Shown: positions 20,293 through 29,481 of the stretch, in pieces
How positions within the stretch are numbered: the stretch's first letter is position 1
How the letters are laid out: each line of letters begins with the position of its first letter
Assembly (NCBI RefSeq): GCF_017305915.1
Contig: NZ_JAFKJN010000012.1
Span: 152,389 to 216,388, forward strand
Direction of reading: 5' to 3'
DNA from: Reyranella sp.
GTDB lineage: Bacteria > Pseudomonadota > Alphaproteobacteria > Reyranellales > Reyranellaceae
Length of the DNA: 64,000 nucleotides
Notes under the pieces: generated by a model
What the model was told of the DNA's origin: nothing
Seen by the model: the letters and a program-made list of their open reading frames with translations, nothing else
The model's database searches: none
Translations under genes and position numbers: made by a program

Positions 20293-23016
20293 CTATTCCT
20301 TGGCATCGATCAGCGCCTGGATCGCCTTGCGCAGCGGCACCGCCGCCTTGTCGTAGCCGCGCCACGCCTTCGACTTGCTCAGCAACGCCGGCGCCGTCCG
20401 CACGGTGAAGCGCTTGGGATCGAGCCCCGCCTTCACCTGGCTCCACTCCAGCGGCATCGACACGGTGGCGCCGTCGCGGGCGCGCGGCGACAGCGGCGCA
20501 ACGGCCGTCGAGGTGCGATCGTTGCGCAGATAGTCGAGGAAGATGCGGCCGGTGCGCTCCTTCTTCGCCATGCTCAGCAGGAAGCGGTCGGGCTCGGCGT
20601 CGGCCAGCCGCCGGCAGATCTCCTTGGCGAACATCTTGGCCGCGTCCCAACCGGGGCTCTTCTCGTCCGCGGTGAGCGGCGTCACGACATGCAGGCCCTT
20701 GCCGCCGGTGGTCTTGCAGAAGGTCGCGAGCCCCAGCTTCTCCAGCCGCTTGCGCAGCGCCAGCGCGCCCTTGACCACCTCGTTGAAGCCGACATCCGGC
20801 GCCGGATCGAGGTCGAACACCAGCCGGCCGGGCAATTCCGGCTCGCCGGGCTGGCCGTTCCAGGGATGCAGCTCGGTGGCGCCGATCTGCGCCGCCGCGG
20901 CCAGCGCCTCGACCCGGTCGAGCTGGACATAGGGCTTCTTCTCGCCGCTCACCTTCGCCTCGGTGATCAGCTCGGAGCTGCCGGGCATGACGTGGCGCTG
21001 GAAGAACTGCTGGCCGCCGATGCCGTCGGGCGTGCGCACCAGCGAGCATGGGCGGCCCTGGATGTGCGGCAGCATCCAGTCGCCGACCGCCTCGTAGTAG
21101 CGCGCCAGCTCGATCTTGGTGAGCGGCGGCTTCTCGTCGGGCCACAGCGGCTTGTCGGGATGGGAGATGGTGACGCCCATCACCGCGGATGGACCGGAGG
21201 GGGCGGAGCCGGATGTCTTCGTCATCCCGAGCGAAGTCGAGGGATCTTTTCTTCGGGTTGCCATGGGAAGGTCCCTCCGCTCCGCCAAAGCGCGGGGATT
21301 ACCCCGCGCTGATCGGGCTCCGGTCGGGACGACGGAGACCGTCTTCTCCGGCTTGGCCGGTTTCTCGGCCTCGATCTCCTTGGCCGGCTTGTCGATGCGC
21401 AGGCCCTTGAAGGCGGCCTGGCGCACGTTGCCGTCGCCGGTCCAGCCGGCGAACTCGATCTCGGCAACGAGCTCGGGCCGCGCCCAATGCATGTTGGCTT
21501 CCTTGCGCGGGCTGGTGTCGGCGGCGAAGGCGCTGGTCTTGCTCTCGACCTTCTTGAGCTCGGGCAGCACCCGGCGCGTCACCGCACCGCTGAAGCCGGT
21601 GCCGACGCGGCCGACGGGAACGAGCTCGGTCTTTTTCCCTTGGCCGCGATGAACGCCCACGATCAGCGAGCGCAGCTTGGCACCTTCCTGCGTCCAGCCG
21701 CCGATGATCACTTCCTGGCCGGCGCGGCACTTGGCCTTGAGCCAGGTGTTGGCGCGGGTCGATCGGTAGGGCGCATCGGCGCGCTTGGAGATGATGCCTT
21801 CGAGCCCCATCTTGCGGGCCGAGGCGAGGACGGCATCGCCTGCCGTCTCGAGATGCTCGACGTAGCGGATCAGCCGCTTCCTGTCCTTCAGGCCCGACAG
21901 CAGCGCCTGCAACCGCTCCTTGCGCTCGATCAGCGGCAGGTCGCGCAGATCCTCGCCCTCGGCGAACATCGCGTCGAAGGCGAAGAACACCATGTCTTGC
22001 GATCGGCCTTCCGACAGCGCGACCTGCAGGGCGGAGAAGTTCGGCACGCCGTCCTTGTCCAGCGCGCAGGCTTCGCCGTCGATCATACAGTCGGGCAGGT
22101 CCGTTGCGACGTCGGCGATCGCCTGGAACCTGGCCGTCCAGTCGAGGCCCTTGCGGGTCTTGAGTGTGGCCTTGCCGTCAACGACGCGCAGCTGCAAACG
22201 ATAACCGTCGAACTTGACCTCGTGCACCCAGCCCGGCTCCGACGTCGGCTGCTCGACCAGCTTGGCGAGCTGCGGCTCGACAAAGGCGGGGATCGACCGC
22301 ACCTTCTTGGGCTTGGCCGTCGACTCGGGCGCCACGGCGGTCTTGCCGCCGCCCTTCTTGTTGCTCTGCCAGACCGCGCCGGCGGTGCGCTTCTTCGCCG
22401 TCATAAATGGCGTCGGCGCCTTGCCGGCGCCGATCGCGATCTCCTTCAGGGTGCGGCCGGACGCGACCGAGGTGTCGTTGTCTTCGAGCAGCTTGTCGTT
22501 GTCGCCTTCGTGCGCGGCATCATCGCGATGCTTGATCAGGAGCCAGTTGGTGCGCTTGCTGTCTCCCTTCTCGCGGCCCCATTTCATGCGGACCAGCACC
22601 CAGCTCCCCTCGAGCCGGTGGCCGACCAGGGTGAACTTGAGATCGCCTTTCTTGAGGCCTTCGTGCGGATCGCCTTCGGGGATCCAGTAGCCGCGGTCCC
22701 AGAGCTGCACCGTGCCGCCGCCATACTGGTCCTCGGGAATCGTGCCTTCGAAGTCGCCGTAGTCGAGCGGATGATCCTCGGTCTGGACCGCGAGACGCTT
22801 CACCGTCGGATCGAGCGACGGCCCCTTGGTGACCGCCCATGACAGGAACACGCCATCGAGCTCGAGCCGGAAGTCGTAGTGCAGGCGCGTCGCGTCATGC
22901 CGCTGGACGACGAAGCGGAGCTGCTCCGCGGCCGGGACGGCTTCCTTGCCCGAGGGCTCGGCGGTCTGGCGGAAATCGCGCTTGGCACGGTAGGTCGCAA
23001 GGCTGTCGCGGCGCAT
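20293..23016 (-). CDS. ligD: Multidomain ATP-dependent DNA ligase LigD
   Basis: 907 residues. NHEJ enzyme with a 3'-phosphoesterase domain (about 30-190; H40, H46, D48 in QRHDATRLHYDFRLE), an ATP-ligase domain (catalytic K268 in EVKFDGYR; EGIISKRADAPYRS; WLKAKC; OB fold to ~545) and a primase-like polymerase domain (about 615-900; D735xD737 in FDLDPAPD). The linker, residues about 562-600, is encoded by a repetitive palindromic element and includes KDPSTSLGMTK. The start at 23016 lies 38 bases after mnmE. Its Ku partner next door is reduced to a remnant. Confidence 0.95.
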   Translation of the reverse strand: MRRDSLATYRAKRDFRQTAEPSGKEAVPAAEQLRFVVQRHDATRLHYDFRLELDGVFLSWAVTKGPSLDPTVKRLAVQTEDHPLDYGDFEGTIPEDQYGGGTVQLWDRGYWIPEGDPHEGLKKGDLKFTLVGHRLEGSWVLVRMKWGREKGDSKRTNWLLIKHRDDAAHEGDNDKLLEDNDTSVASGRTLKEIAIGAGKAPTPFMTAKKRTAGAVWQSNKKGGGKTAVAPESTAKPKKVRSIPAFVEPQLAKLVEQPTSEPGWVHEVKFDGYRLQLRVVDGKATLKTRKGLDWTARFQAIADVATDLPDCMIDGEACALDKDGVPNFSALQVALSEGRSQDMVFFAFDAMFAEGEDLRDLPLIERKERLQALLSGLKDRKRLIRYVEHLETAGDAVLASARKMGLEGIISKRADAPYRSTRANTWLKAKCRAGQEVIIGGWTQEGAKLRSLIVGVHRGQGKKTELVPVGRVGTGFSGAVTRRVLPELKKVESKTSAFAADTSPRKEANMHWARPELVAEIEFAGWTGDGNVRQAAFKGLRIDKPAKEIEAEKPAKPEKTVSVVPTGARSARGNPRALAERRDLPMATRRKDPSTSLGMTKTSGSAPSGPSAVMGVTISHPDKPLWPDEKPPLTKIELARYYEAVGDWMLPHIQGRPCSLVRTPDGIGGQQFFQRHVMPGSSELITEAKVSGEKKPYVQLDRVEALAAAAQIGATELHPWNGQPGEPELPGRLVFDLDPAPDVGFNEVVKGALALRKRLEKLGLATFCKTTGGKGLHVVTPLTADEKSPGWDAAKMFAKEICRRLADAEPDRFLLSMAKKERTGRIFLDYLRNDRTSTAVAPLSPRARDGATVSMPLEWSQVKAGLDPKRFTVRTAPALLSKSKAWRGYDKAAVPLRKAIQALIDAKE
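21221..21333. repeat. Palindromic repeat element inside ligD
   Basis: It begins GTCATCCCGAGCGAAGTCGA and ends CGGTCGGGACGAC, the border style of intergenic palindromic repeats. It includes a perfect GCGCGGGG/CCCCGCGC hairpin (21290-21309). It is read through in frame as part of the linker between the LigD ligase and polymerase domains. Confidence 0.7.
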
Positions 23017-23053
23017 CGTTCCGTAACGGGCCGGGAAATGGCCCGGTTGCACT

Positions 23054-24436
23054 CTACTTCCCGATACAGAAGTCGCGGAAGATGACGTCGAGCAATTCGT
23101 CGATCCGTACGGTACCGGTGATGCGGCCGATCGCCCGCAGGGCCAAGCGCAGATCCTCGGCCGCCAGGGCAACCTCGGGTGCTGCGAGGGCGCGGCCCAG
23201 CGCCTGCTCGGCCTCGACCAGCGCCTCGCGATGGCGGGCGCGGGTGAGCGGCGGCGCGCCGGCGCCCTGCTCCATCAGGTGAGCGACCGAGCGGGTGATG
23301 CGCTCCAGCACGTCCGGCAGGCCGGCGCCCGAGACGGCCGACAGCGGCATCACGCCGACGGCATCGACCAGCTTCAGGTCGACTTTGTTGACCACCACGA
23401 TGTCGAGCGCCGGGTTCCAGTGGGCGCTCGGGCCGGTCAGCACCTGCATGGTCGCCTGCCATTCGGTCTCGGCATCGAGCACCAGTAAGCGCAGGTCGGC
23501 GGCCTCGGCGCGCGCCAGGGCGCGGCGCACGCCCTCCTGCTCGATGGCGTCGCCCGAGGAGCGCAAGCCCGCGGTGTCGGCCAGCACCACCGGCCAGCCA
23601 CCGAGATCGAGATGGACCTCGATCACATCGCGGGTAGTGCCAGCAAACTCCGATACAATAGCCGCCTCGCGCCGGGCGATCAGGTTGAGCAGCGACGACT
23701 TGCCGGCGTTGGGCGGGCCGATGATGGCGATGGCGAGCCCCTCGCGCAGCCGCTCGCCGCGGCGGTCGCCGAGATGGGCCGCGATCTCGGCCCTGAGCTT
23801 GGCGATGCCGGCGCGCACCTCGTCGGCGACGCCCTGGGGCAGGTCCTCGTCGGGAAAATCGATCGCCGCCTCGAGATGGGCGAGCCCATTGAGGCCGAGC
23901 GTCCGCCAGTCCTCGTAGAGGCGGTGCAGGGCGCCGCTCATCTGCTCGATCGCGAGCTTGCGCTGCTCGGCAGTCTCCGACGCCACGAGATCGGCGATCG
24001 CCTCGGCCTGGGTGAGGTCGAGCTTGTGATGCTCGAAGGCGCGGCGGGTGAACTCGCCGGGCTCGGCCATGCGGCAGAAGCCGAGATTCTGAATCGCCTC
24101 GAGCACGCCGTTGACCACGGCGCGGCCGCCATGCAGGTGCAGCTCGGCCATCGTCTCGCCGGTCTCGCTGTTGGGCGCCTCGAACCACACCGCCAGGCCG
24201 CGGTCGATGACCTCGCCCGACAGAGGGTCGAACACGCTGCGCACCACCATGCGCCGCGGATCGGGCAGCGCCGGATCGCGCGCCGAGTGGCCGCGCACGA
24301 ACGCCTTGCGCTCGGTCAGGAAGATCAGCGCATCGGTGGCGCGCGGGCCGCTGAGCCGGACCACCGACAGCGCGCCGGGCCGCGCCGCCGTCGGCGCCGG
24401 CGTGCCCAGCGCGTAGATCGTCGCGACGTCGTCCAT
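23054..24436 (-). CDS. mnmE: tRNA modification GTPase MnmE
   Basis: 460 residues. N-terminal tetrahydrofolate-binding domain, a central G domain with the P-loop GPPNAGKSSLLN, switch AGTTRD and DTAGLRSS, and the C-terminal CIGK motif carrying the catalytic cysteine. It acts with MnmG on U34 of tRNA. It begins two bases after the stop of the small HhH protein gene, so the two are probably co-transcribed, with ligD following. Confidence 0.97.
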   Translation of the reverse strand: MDDVATIYALGTPAPTAARPGALSVVRLSGPRATDALIFLTERKAFVRGHSARDPALPDPRRMVVRSVFDPLSGEVIDRGLAVWFEAPNSETGETMAELHLHGGRAVVNGVLEAIQNLGFCRMAEPGEFTRRAFEHHKLDLTQAEAIADLVASETAEQRKLAIEQMSGALHRLYEDWRTLGLNGLAHLEAAIDFPDEDLPQGVADEVRAGIAKLRAEIAAHLGDRRGERLREGLAIAIIGPPNAGKSSLLNLIARREAAIVSEFAGTTRDVIEVHLDLGGWPVVLADTAGLRSSGDAIEQEGVRRALARAEAADLRLLVLDAETEWQATMQVLTGPSAHWNPALDIVVVNKVDLKLVDAVGVMPLSAVSGAGLPDVLERITRSVAHLMEQGAGAPPLTRARHREALVEAEQALGRALAAPEVALAAEDLRLALRAIGRITGTVRIDELLDVIFRDFCIGK

Positions 24437-24438
24437 GG

Positions 24439-24780
24439 CTAGCCGCGCTTGGTTGGTCCGGCCGGAGCGGGCGCCGCGGGCTTGGCCGGTGCGGGCGCCG
24501 GCGGCGGCGCGCGGGCGAACACCTTGTCGGCGATCCTGTCGTACAGCGCCTCGGGGATGATCCGCCGCTCGACCAGCTCGGTCTTCGCCCGGAACGGCCG
24601 CGAGCGGATGATGGCGTCGGCCTTCACCTCGCCGATGCCGTCGAGCGACATCAGCACGTCGCGGCTGGCGCTGTTGAGGTCGATCGGGTTGGCGGCAGAG
24701 GTGGCCGGACGGTTCTGCGCCGAGGCGAAAGAGCCGCCGAGCACTAGCGCCAATGCCGAAATCACCAGAACGAAACGCAT
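24439..24780 (-). CDS. Secreted helix-hairpin-helix (ComEA-like) protein
   Basis: 113 residues. A cleavable signal peptide (MRFVLVISALALVLGGSFASAQ) precedes a helix-hairpin-helix domain (PIDLNSASRDVLMSLDGIGEVKADAII) and a Pro/Ala-rich tail. ComEA-type HhH proteins bind DNA in the periplasm during transformation, but no other competence gene is nearby, so the role is uncertain. A palindromic repeat lies just upstream. Confidence 0.8.
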   Translation of the reverse strand: MRFVLVISALALVLGGSFASAQNRPATSAANPIDLNSASRDVLMSLDGIGEVKADAIIRSRPFRAKTELVERRIIPEALYDRIADKVFARAPPPAPAPAKPAAPAPAGPTKRG

Positions 24781-24800
24781 GGTCGATTATCGCACATTCT

Positions 24801-24875
24801 GTCGTCCTGAGCGTAGCGAAGGACCTCATCGCCGCTCGCAACCGGCATGAGGTCCTTCGCTTCGCTCAGGACGAC
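24801..24875. repeat. Palindromic repeat, 29-base arms
   Basis: The arms GTCGTCCTGAGCGTAGCGAA... (24801-24829) and ...TTCGCTCAGGACGAC (24847-24875) are reverse complements with one mismatch and a 17-base loop. The right arm provides the last codons and the stop of the adjacent binding-protein gene. Confidence 0.9.
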
Positions 24876-25777
24876 AAGGGAACGATCTCTTCCCACGTCG
24901 GACAGGGGCGATCGATCATCGGGACTTTCCATCGGCCGATGGTGGCGCGGTCGATCAGCGCGGCCGGGACCAGGATCTCCTTGGGCACCGGCTGGCCGGC
25001 GAGACGGCGCAGCACGGCGCGGGTGGCGATGGCGGCGATGTTGAGGGCGCTGAAGTCGGCCGAGGCCAGCATCGCGCCGCTTTCGATGTTGGCGACCGCC
25101 TCCGGCAGGCCGTTGATGCCGACGACCGCGGCCTTGCGTCCGGCGGCGGCCAGGGCGTCGACGGCACCGAAAGCCATCATGTCGTTGGCGGTCCAGACGC
25201 CGTCGATCCGCTCGTGCTTGGCCAGCAACTCGTCCATCGCGGCCCTGGCCGGCGCACGCTGCAGGTAGCCGATCCGGGCGTCGACCAGCTCGATGCCGGG
25301 ATGCTCGGCCACGGCGCGACGCAGGCCCTGGGCGCGGTCGCGGGCGGTGCGGGCCGACGGCGTGCCGTCCAGGGCGACGATCCGGCCTCGGCCGCCCCCG
25401 TTGCTCATGAGCTCCGCGATCAGGGCCTTGGCCACGGCATGGCCGATCGCGGTGTCGTCGGCGCCGACGAACGTGAGCTGCGGCCCGTCCATGCGGTTGA
25501 TGAAGATCGCGACCGGGAGGCCGGCGGCGGCGAGGCGGTCGAGATCCTCGCGCATGGCTTTATCGTCGGTCGGGTTGAACACCACGCCGGTCACCCCGGC
25601 AGCCAGGGCCTCGGCGACCAGCGCCTTCTGCTCGCCGACATCGTCGGGGGTCTGCGGCACGTAGTGCAGGGTCCGGGCGCCGGCTTCGGCGGCCACCCGG
25701 TCGGCGGCGGCACGGGCGGCGTCATAGGCGGGATTGAGCCGATTCTTGGTGAAAACGGCGATTGTCGGCGGGGCCAT
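24866..25777 (-). CDS. Periplasmic-binding-protein-like sugar-binding fold, no signal peptide
   Basis: 303 residues with the type-I binding fold of LacI/ribose-binding proteins (TIAVFTKNRLNPAYDAARAA; GVVFNPTDDKAMREDL; VWTANDMMAFGAVDAL). It starts MAPPTIAVF with no signal peptide and no HTH domain, so it looks neither exported nor a classical repressor. An upstream in-frame start at 25828 also gives no signal sequence. No ABC permease or ATPase is adjacent. The last residues LSS-stop come from a palindromic repeat. It could be a cytoplasmic sensor or a decayed transport protein. Confidence 0.7.
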   Translation of the reverse strand: MAPPTIAVFTKNRLNPAYDAARAAADRVAAEAGARTLHYVPQTPDDVGEQKALVAEALAAGVTGVVFNPTDDKAMREDLDRLAAAGLPVAIFINRMDGPQLTFVGADDTAIGHAVAKALIAELMSNGGGRGRIVALDGTPSARTARDRAQGLRRAVAEHPGIELVDARIGYLQRAPARAAMDELLAKHERIDGVWTANDMMAFGAVDALAAAGRKAAVVGINGLPEAVANIESGAMLASADFSALNIAAIATRAVLRRLAGQPVPKEILVPAALIDRATIGRWKVPMIDRPCPTWEEIVPLSS

Positions 25778-25820
25778 GGTCCCTGTTTTAGCCCGGCCCG
25801 GCCGGCTAGTATCCGTTGCA

Positions 25821-28613
25821 ATGGCCACTCCCTACGACCGCATCCCGGACCGCCGCGCGATCGTCCGCCGCCGCGCGCTCGAGGACGCCCTTGCCCACCT
25901 GGTCGAGGACGTGTCGCCGGGCGCCGATCTGCCGCGGCCCCAGGTGCTGGCGCTGCTGCGCGAGGCGCTGGCCACCGGCCGCACCGAGATCCGCCGCCGC
26001 TTCGAGGAGCCGGGACCGCTCAAGAACGACGGCCCGGCGGTGCTGATGGCCACCTCGTTCCTGATGGACCAGTTGATCCGGGTGATCTTCGACTTCGCCG
26101 AGGCGAAGGCCTATCCGGCCGCCAATCCCAGCGCCGCCGAGCGCCTGAGCGTGGTCGCGACCGGCGGCTTCGGCCGCGGCGAGATGGCGCCGCTCAGCGA
26201 CATCGATCTGCTGTTCCTGCGTCCCTACAAGCAGACGCCGCGCGGTGAGCAGATCGTCGAGTTCATGCTCTACCTGCTGTGGGACCTCGGCCTGAAGGTC
26301 GGCCACGCCACCCGCACGGTCGAGGAGAGCCTGCGCTACGCCGAGCGCGACCACACCATCCGCACCGCGCTGCTCGAGTCGCGCTACATCTGGGGCGACC
26401 GTGAGCTGTTCGACGAGCTGATGAAGGGCTACACGGCGAAGATCTCCGCCGGCGACGGCCGCGACTTCGTCGAGGCCAAGCTCGGCGAGCGCGACCAGCG
26501 CCACACCCGCATGGGCGATTCGCGCTACGTCGTCGAGCCCAACGTCAAGGAGGGCAAGGGCGGGCTGCGCGACCTGCACACGCTCTACTGGATCGCCAAG
26601 TATCTCTATCGCGTGAACGAGCCCGCGGAGCTGGTCGCCAAGGGCGTGCTGACCAGGGACGAGGCCCGCCACTTCTCGCGCGCCGAGCGCTTCCTCACCA
26701 CCGTGCGCTGCCACATCCATTACCTGAGCGGCCGTGCCGACGATCGTCTGTCGTTCGATCTCCAGCGCGAGATCGCGACGCGCCTCGGCTACCAGGACCG
26801 GCCGGGCAGCCGCGGCGTCGAGCGCTTCATGAAGCACTACTACCTTCACGCCAAGACGGTCGGCGACCTGACGCGCATCTTCGTCGCCGCGCTCGAGGAC
26901 AGCCGCCGGCGCAAGCCCCGGCTCGCCGCGCTGTGGCAGACCTTGCGGCCGCGCCAGCTCGACGGCTTCCGGCTCGACGGCGAGCGCCTGGCAGCGGCGT
27001 CGAACGACCAGTTCGAGAAGGACCCGGTCGCGATCCTGCGGCTGTTCCATGTCGCGCAGGAGAACGGGCTCGACATCCATCCGGCGAGCCTGCGGCTGAT
27101 CACCCAGAACATCCGGCTGGTCGACCGGCTGCGCAACGATGCCGAGGCCAATCGCCTGTTCATGGCGATGCTGACCTCGCGCCACGATCCCGAGACGACC
27201 CTGCGGCGTCTCAACGAGGCCGGCGTGTTCGGCCGCTTCGTGCCCGACTTCGGCCGGGTCGTCGCGCAGACGCAGCACGACATGTATCACACCTATACGG
27301 TCGACGAGCACACGATCCGCGCCATCGGCTTCCTGGCGCGCATCGAGAACGGCACGCTCAAGGAAGACCATCCGCTGTCGGCCGAGGTGGTCCACAAAAT
27401 CCTGTCGCGGCCCGTCCTCTATCTCGCGGTGCTGCTGCACGACATCGCCAAGGGCCGCGGCGGCGATCATTCGATGCTCGGCGCCGACGTCGCGATGGCG
27501 CTCGGGCCCCGGCTGGGCTTGAGCGACTCCGAGACCGAGACCGTGGCGTGGCTGGTCCGCTACCACCTCGCCATGTCGGGCACGGCGTTCCAGCGCGACC
27601 TGATGGATCCCAAGACCATCGACACCTTCGCCGCCCTGGTGCAATCGCCCGAGCGCCTGCGCCTCTTGCTGGTCCTGACGGTGTGCGACATCCGCGCCGT
27701 CGGCCCCGCCGTGTGGAACGGCTGGAAGGCGGCGCTCCTGCGCCAGCTCTACAACGCGGCCGAGCGGGTGATGTCGGGCGGCACGCTCTCGGGCGGCCGG
27801 GTCGAGCGCATGAAGGCGGTGCAGGCCGAGGTGGCGCAGCATCTGTCCGGCTGGACCGACGCCGAGAAGGAGGAGCATTTTGCGCGCGGCTATGCGCCGT
27901 ACTGGCTGAGCTTCCCGATCGACACGCTGGCGCGCCACGCCGAGCTGGTGCGCCGGGCCGAGCGCGACAGGCAGCCGCTCGCGATCGAGCACCGCATCCA
28001 GCCCGACCGCTCGGTGACCGAGATCACGATCTACACGCTCGACACCCACGGCCTGTTCGCCCGGCTCGCCGGCGCGATGGCGATCAGCGGCGCCAACATC
28101 GTCGACGCCAAGATCTTCACGCTGGCCAACGGCATGGCGCTCGACACCTTCTGGATCCAGGACCTCGAGGGCAAGCCGTTCGACGGGCCGCAGCGCCTGG
28201 CGCGGCTGGCGGCGCGGGTCGAGATCTCGCTCTCCAACCGGCTCGACATCAACCGCGAGCTCGAAGCGCAGAAGAGCTCGTGGCCCAAGCGCGACCGCGT
28301 CTTCACCGTGCAGCCCAGGGTGCTGATCGACAACGGCGCGTCCGACACCTTCACCGTGATCGAGGTCAACGGCCGCGACCGGCCGGGCTTCCTGCATGTC
28401 GTGACGCGCGCGCTGACGCGGCTCAACCTGCAGATCCAGTCGGCGCACATCACCACCTACGGCGAGCGCGCGGTCGACGTGTTCTACGTCAAGGACCTGT
28501 TCGGCCTGAAGGTGGTCAACGCCGACAAGCTCAAGCAGGTCGCCGCCGAGGTCGAGAAATCGATCCGCGCCTTCGACGCCCGCTTCGAGCCGGCGATGAA
28601 GGCGGCGGAGTGA
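25821..28613 (+). CDS. glnD: Bifunctional uridylyltransferase/uridylyl-removing enzyme
   Basis: 930 residues. GlnD modifies and de-modifies PII proteins according to glutamine. The nucleotidyltransferase motif is GGFGRGEMAPLSDIDLL (G115-G116, D127, D129). The HD hydrolase domain has LLHDIAKGRGGDHS (H540-D541). Two C-terminal ACT domains bind glutamine (about 735-815 and 850-925). The ATG at 25821 matches the family start. Divergent from the binding-protein gene with a 43-base gap. Confidence 0.96.
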   Translation: MATPYDRIPDRRAIVRRRALEDALAHLVEDVSPGADLPRPQVLALLREALATGRTEIRRRFEEPGPLKNDGPAVLMATSFLMDQLIRVIFDFAEAKAYPAANPSAAERLSVVATGGFGRGEMAPLSDIDLLFLRPYKQTPRGEQIVEFMLYLLWDLGLKVGHATRTVEESLRYAERDHTIRTALLESRYIWGDRELFDELMKGYTAKISAGDGRDFVEAKLGERDQRHTRMGDSRYVVEPNVKEGKGGLRDLHTLYWIAKYLYRVNEPAELVAKGVLTRDEARHFSRAERFLTTVRCHIHYLSGRADDRLSFDLQREIATRLGYQDRPGSRGVERFMKHYYLHAKTVGDLTRIFVAALEDSRRRKPRLAALWQTLRPRQLDGFRLDGERLAAASNDQFEKDPVAILRLFHVAQENGLDIHPASLRLITQNIRLVDRLRNDAEANRLFMAMLTSRHDPETTLRRLNEAGVFGRFVPDFGRVVAQTQHDMYHTYTVDEHTIRAIGFLARIENGTLKEDHPLSAEVVHKILSRPVLYLAVLLHDIAKGRGGDHSMLGADVAMALGPRLGLSDSETETVAWLVRYHLAMSGTAFQRDLMDPKTIDTFAALVQSPERLRLLLVLTVCDIRAVGPAVWNGWKAALLRQLYNAAERVMSGGTLSGGRVERMKAVQAEVAQHLSGWTDAEKEEHFARGYAPYWLSFPIDTLARHAELVRRAERDRQPLAIEHRIQPDRSVTEITIYTLDTHGLFARLAGAMAISGANIVDAKIFTLANGMALDTFWIQDLEGKPFDGPQRLARLAARVEISLSNRLDINRELEAQKSSWPKRDRVFTVQPRVLIDNGASDTFTVIEVNGRDRPGFLHVVTRALTRLNLQIQSAHITTYGERAVDVFYVKDLFGLKVVNADKLKQVAAEVEKSIRAFDARFEPAMKAAE

Positions 28614-28681
28614 CGGCCCGTGGCCGTCATCCCGAGTGGCGCGGAGCAGTCTCCGCGTTTTTGCGAGCGATCTGATCCCGG

Positions 28682-28891
28682 ATGACCAGCGCCGAGTTCG
28701 CCATCCTGGCGCTGGTCGGCACCGGCGCGATCGCCGGCCTGGTGCTGTACATGCTGTGGCCCGACAAGCCGCCGCTGCCGCCCGAGGAGGCGATCAACGA
28801 CTCGATTGTCGCCCAGCAATGGGCCGGCGGAATCGACCACGCCGGTCCTCCGGCGCTGCCGAGCCATCACGCGGGTATCGACGGCGGGTAG
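28682..28891 (+). CDS. Small membrane protein, unknown function
   Basis: 69 residues. One hydrophobic helix (FAILALVGTGAIAGLVLYML, residues about 6-25) is followed by a short Pro-rich soluble tail. No clear ribosome-binding site is seen. It follows glnD on the same strand after a 68-base spacer containing a partial palindromic repeat (GTCATCCCG...). Possibly a real short protein, but the evidence is composition and the helix only. Confidence 0.4.
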   Translation: MTSAEFAILALVGTGAIAGLVLYMLWPDKPPLPPEEAINDSIVAQQWAGGIDHAGPPALPSHHAGIDGG

Positions 28892-28907
28892 CGACCACTA
28901 GCGGAAA

Positions 28908-29408
28908 TCAGCGCGGCGCGAACTTGTAGCGGAAGGTGCAGCTAGCGCCGCCCTGCATGATGGTCTGCTCTCGGGTCAGCGTGACCGTGCCCTCGCTGGT
29001 CGCGGCGATGTCGAAGTCGGTCGAGCACATCAGCAGCGCCCCCAGCTCGGGCTCGTTGAGCTCCTTGAAGAACTCGGCGTAGCGGCAGCGCGTGACGTCG
29101 AACTCGAGCTTGTCGGTATCCCTTACCGGCTCGGTCGAATCGACGCCGGCCTTGGAGATCTCGTTCAGCGCGCCCTGCATCTTGGCCCAGCGGCGGCGGC
29201 CGCCGCCCTCGATGTCCTGGCCGATCTCGGCGAAGAGCTGCCGCGACCAGCCGCTCAGCGCCTGCTTCACCAGCACGTCGGCCTTGTCCTTGCCGAGCGC
29301 CTCGCGTAGCGCGCGCATCACCGGCACCAGCACCTGCGCCTGGATCTTCGCCTTGTCGAGGAACGAGACCTCGGAATCCACCATGTAGGGATCGAGCACG
29401 TTGGCCAT
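28908..29408 (-). CDS. L-2-amino-thiazoline-4-carboxylic acid hydrolase family protein
   Basis: 166 residues. The C-terminal half (CSTDFDIAATSEGTVTLTRE and GGASCTFRYKF) matches the ATC-hydrolase family as I know it. That enzyme opens the thiazoline ring on the route to L-cysteine, but most homologues are uncharacterised. The ATG at 29408 follows GGAGG by six bases, so it was chosen over the GTG two codons upstream. It stands alone. Confidence 0.6.
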   Translation of the reverse strand: MANVLDPYMVDSEVSFLDKAKIQAQVLVPVMRALREALGKDKADVLVKQALSGWSRQLFAEIGQDIEGGGRRRWAKMQGALNEISKAGVDSTEPVRDTDKLEFDVTRCRYAEFFKELNEPELGALLMCSTDFDIAATSEGTVTLTREQTIMQGGASCTFRYKFAPR

Positions 29409-29481
29409 CTTCACCTCCGCTCAGGGTGGCTGTCTCCCGGCACGCACTCTTTTTCGCAACTCCCGCTTCAAGAGGGAAGCC

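Noticed and set aside
25806..28448. 880-codon open frame antisense to glnD
   Set aside because: Composition-driven; GlnD motifs on the plus strand are complete and the antisense product resembles nothing.
28621..28681. Another palindromic repeat after glnD
   Set aside because: GTCATCCCG and CGGATGAC ends are visible but the arms do not pair beyond a few bases; at most a degenerate copy.
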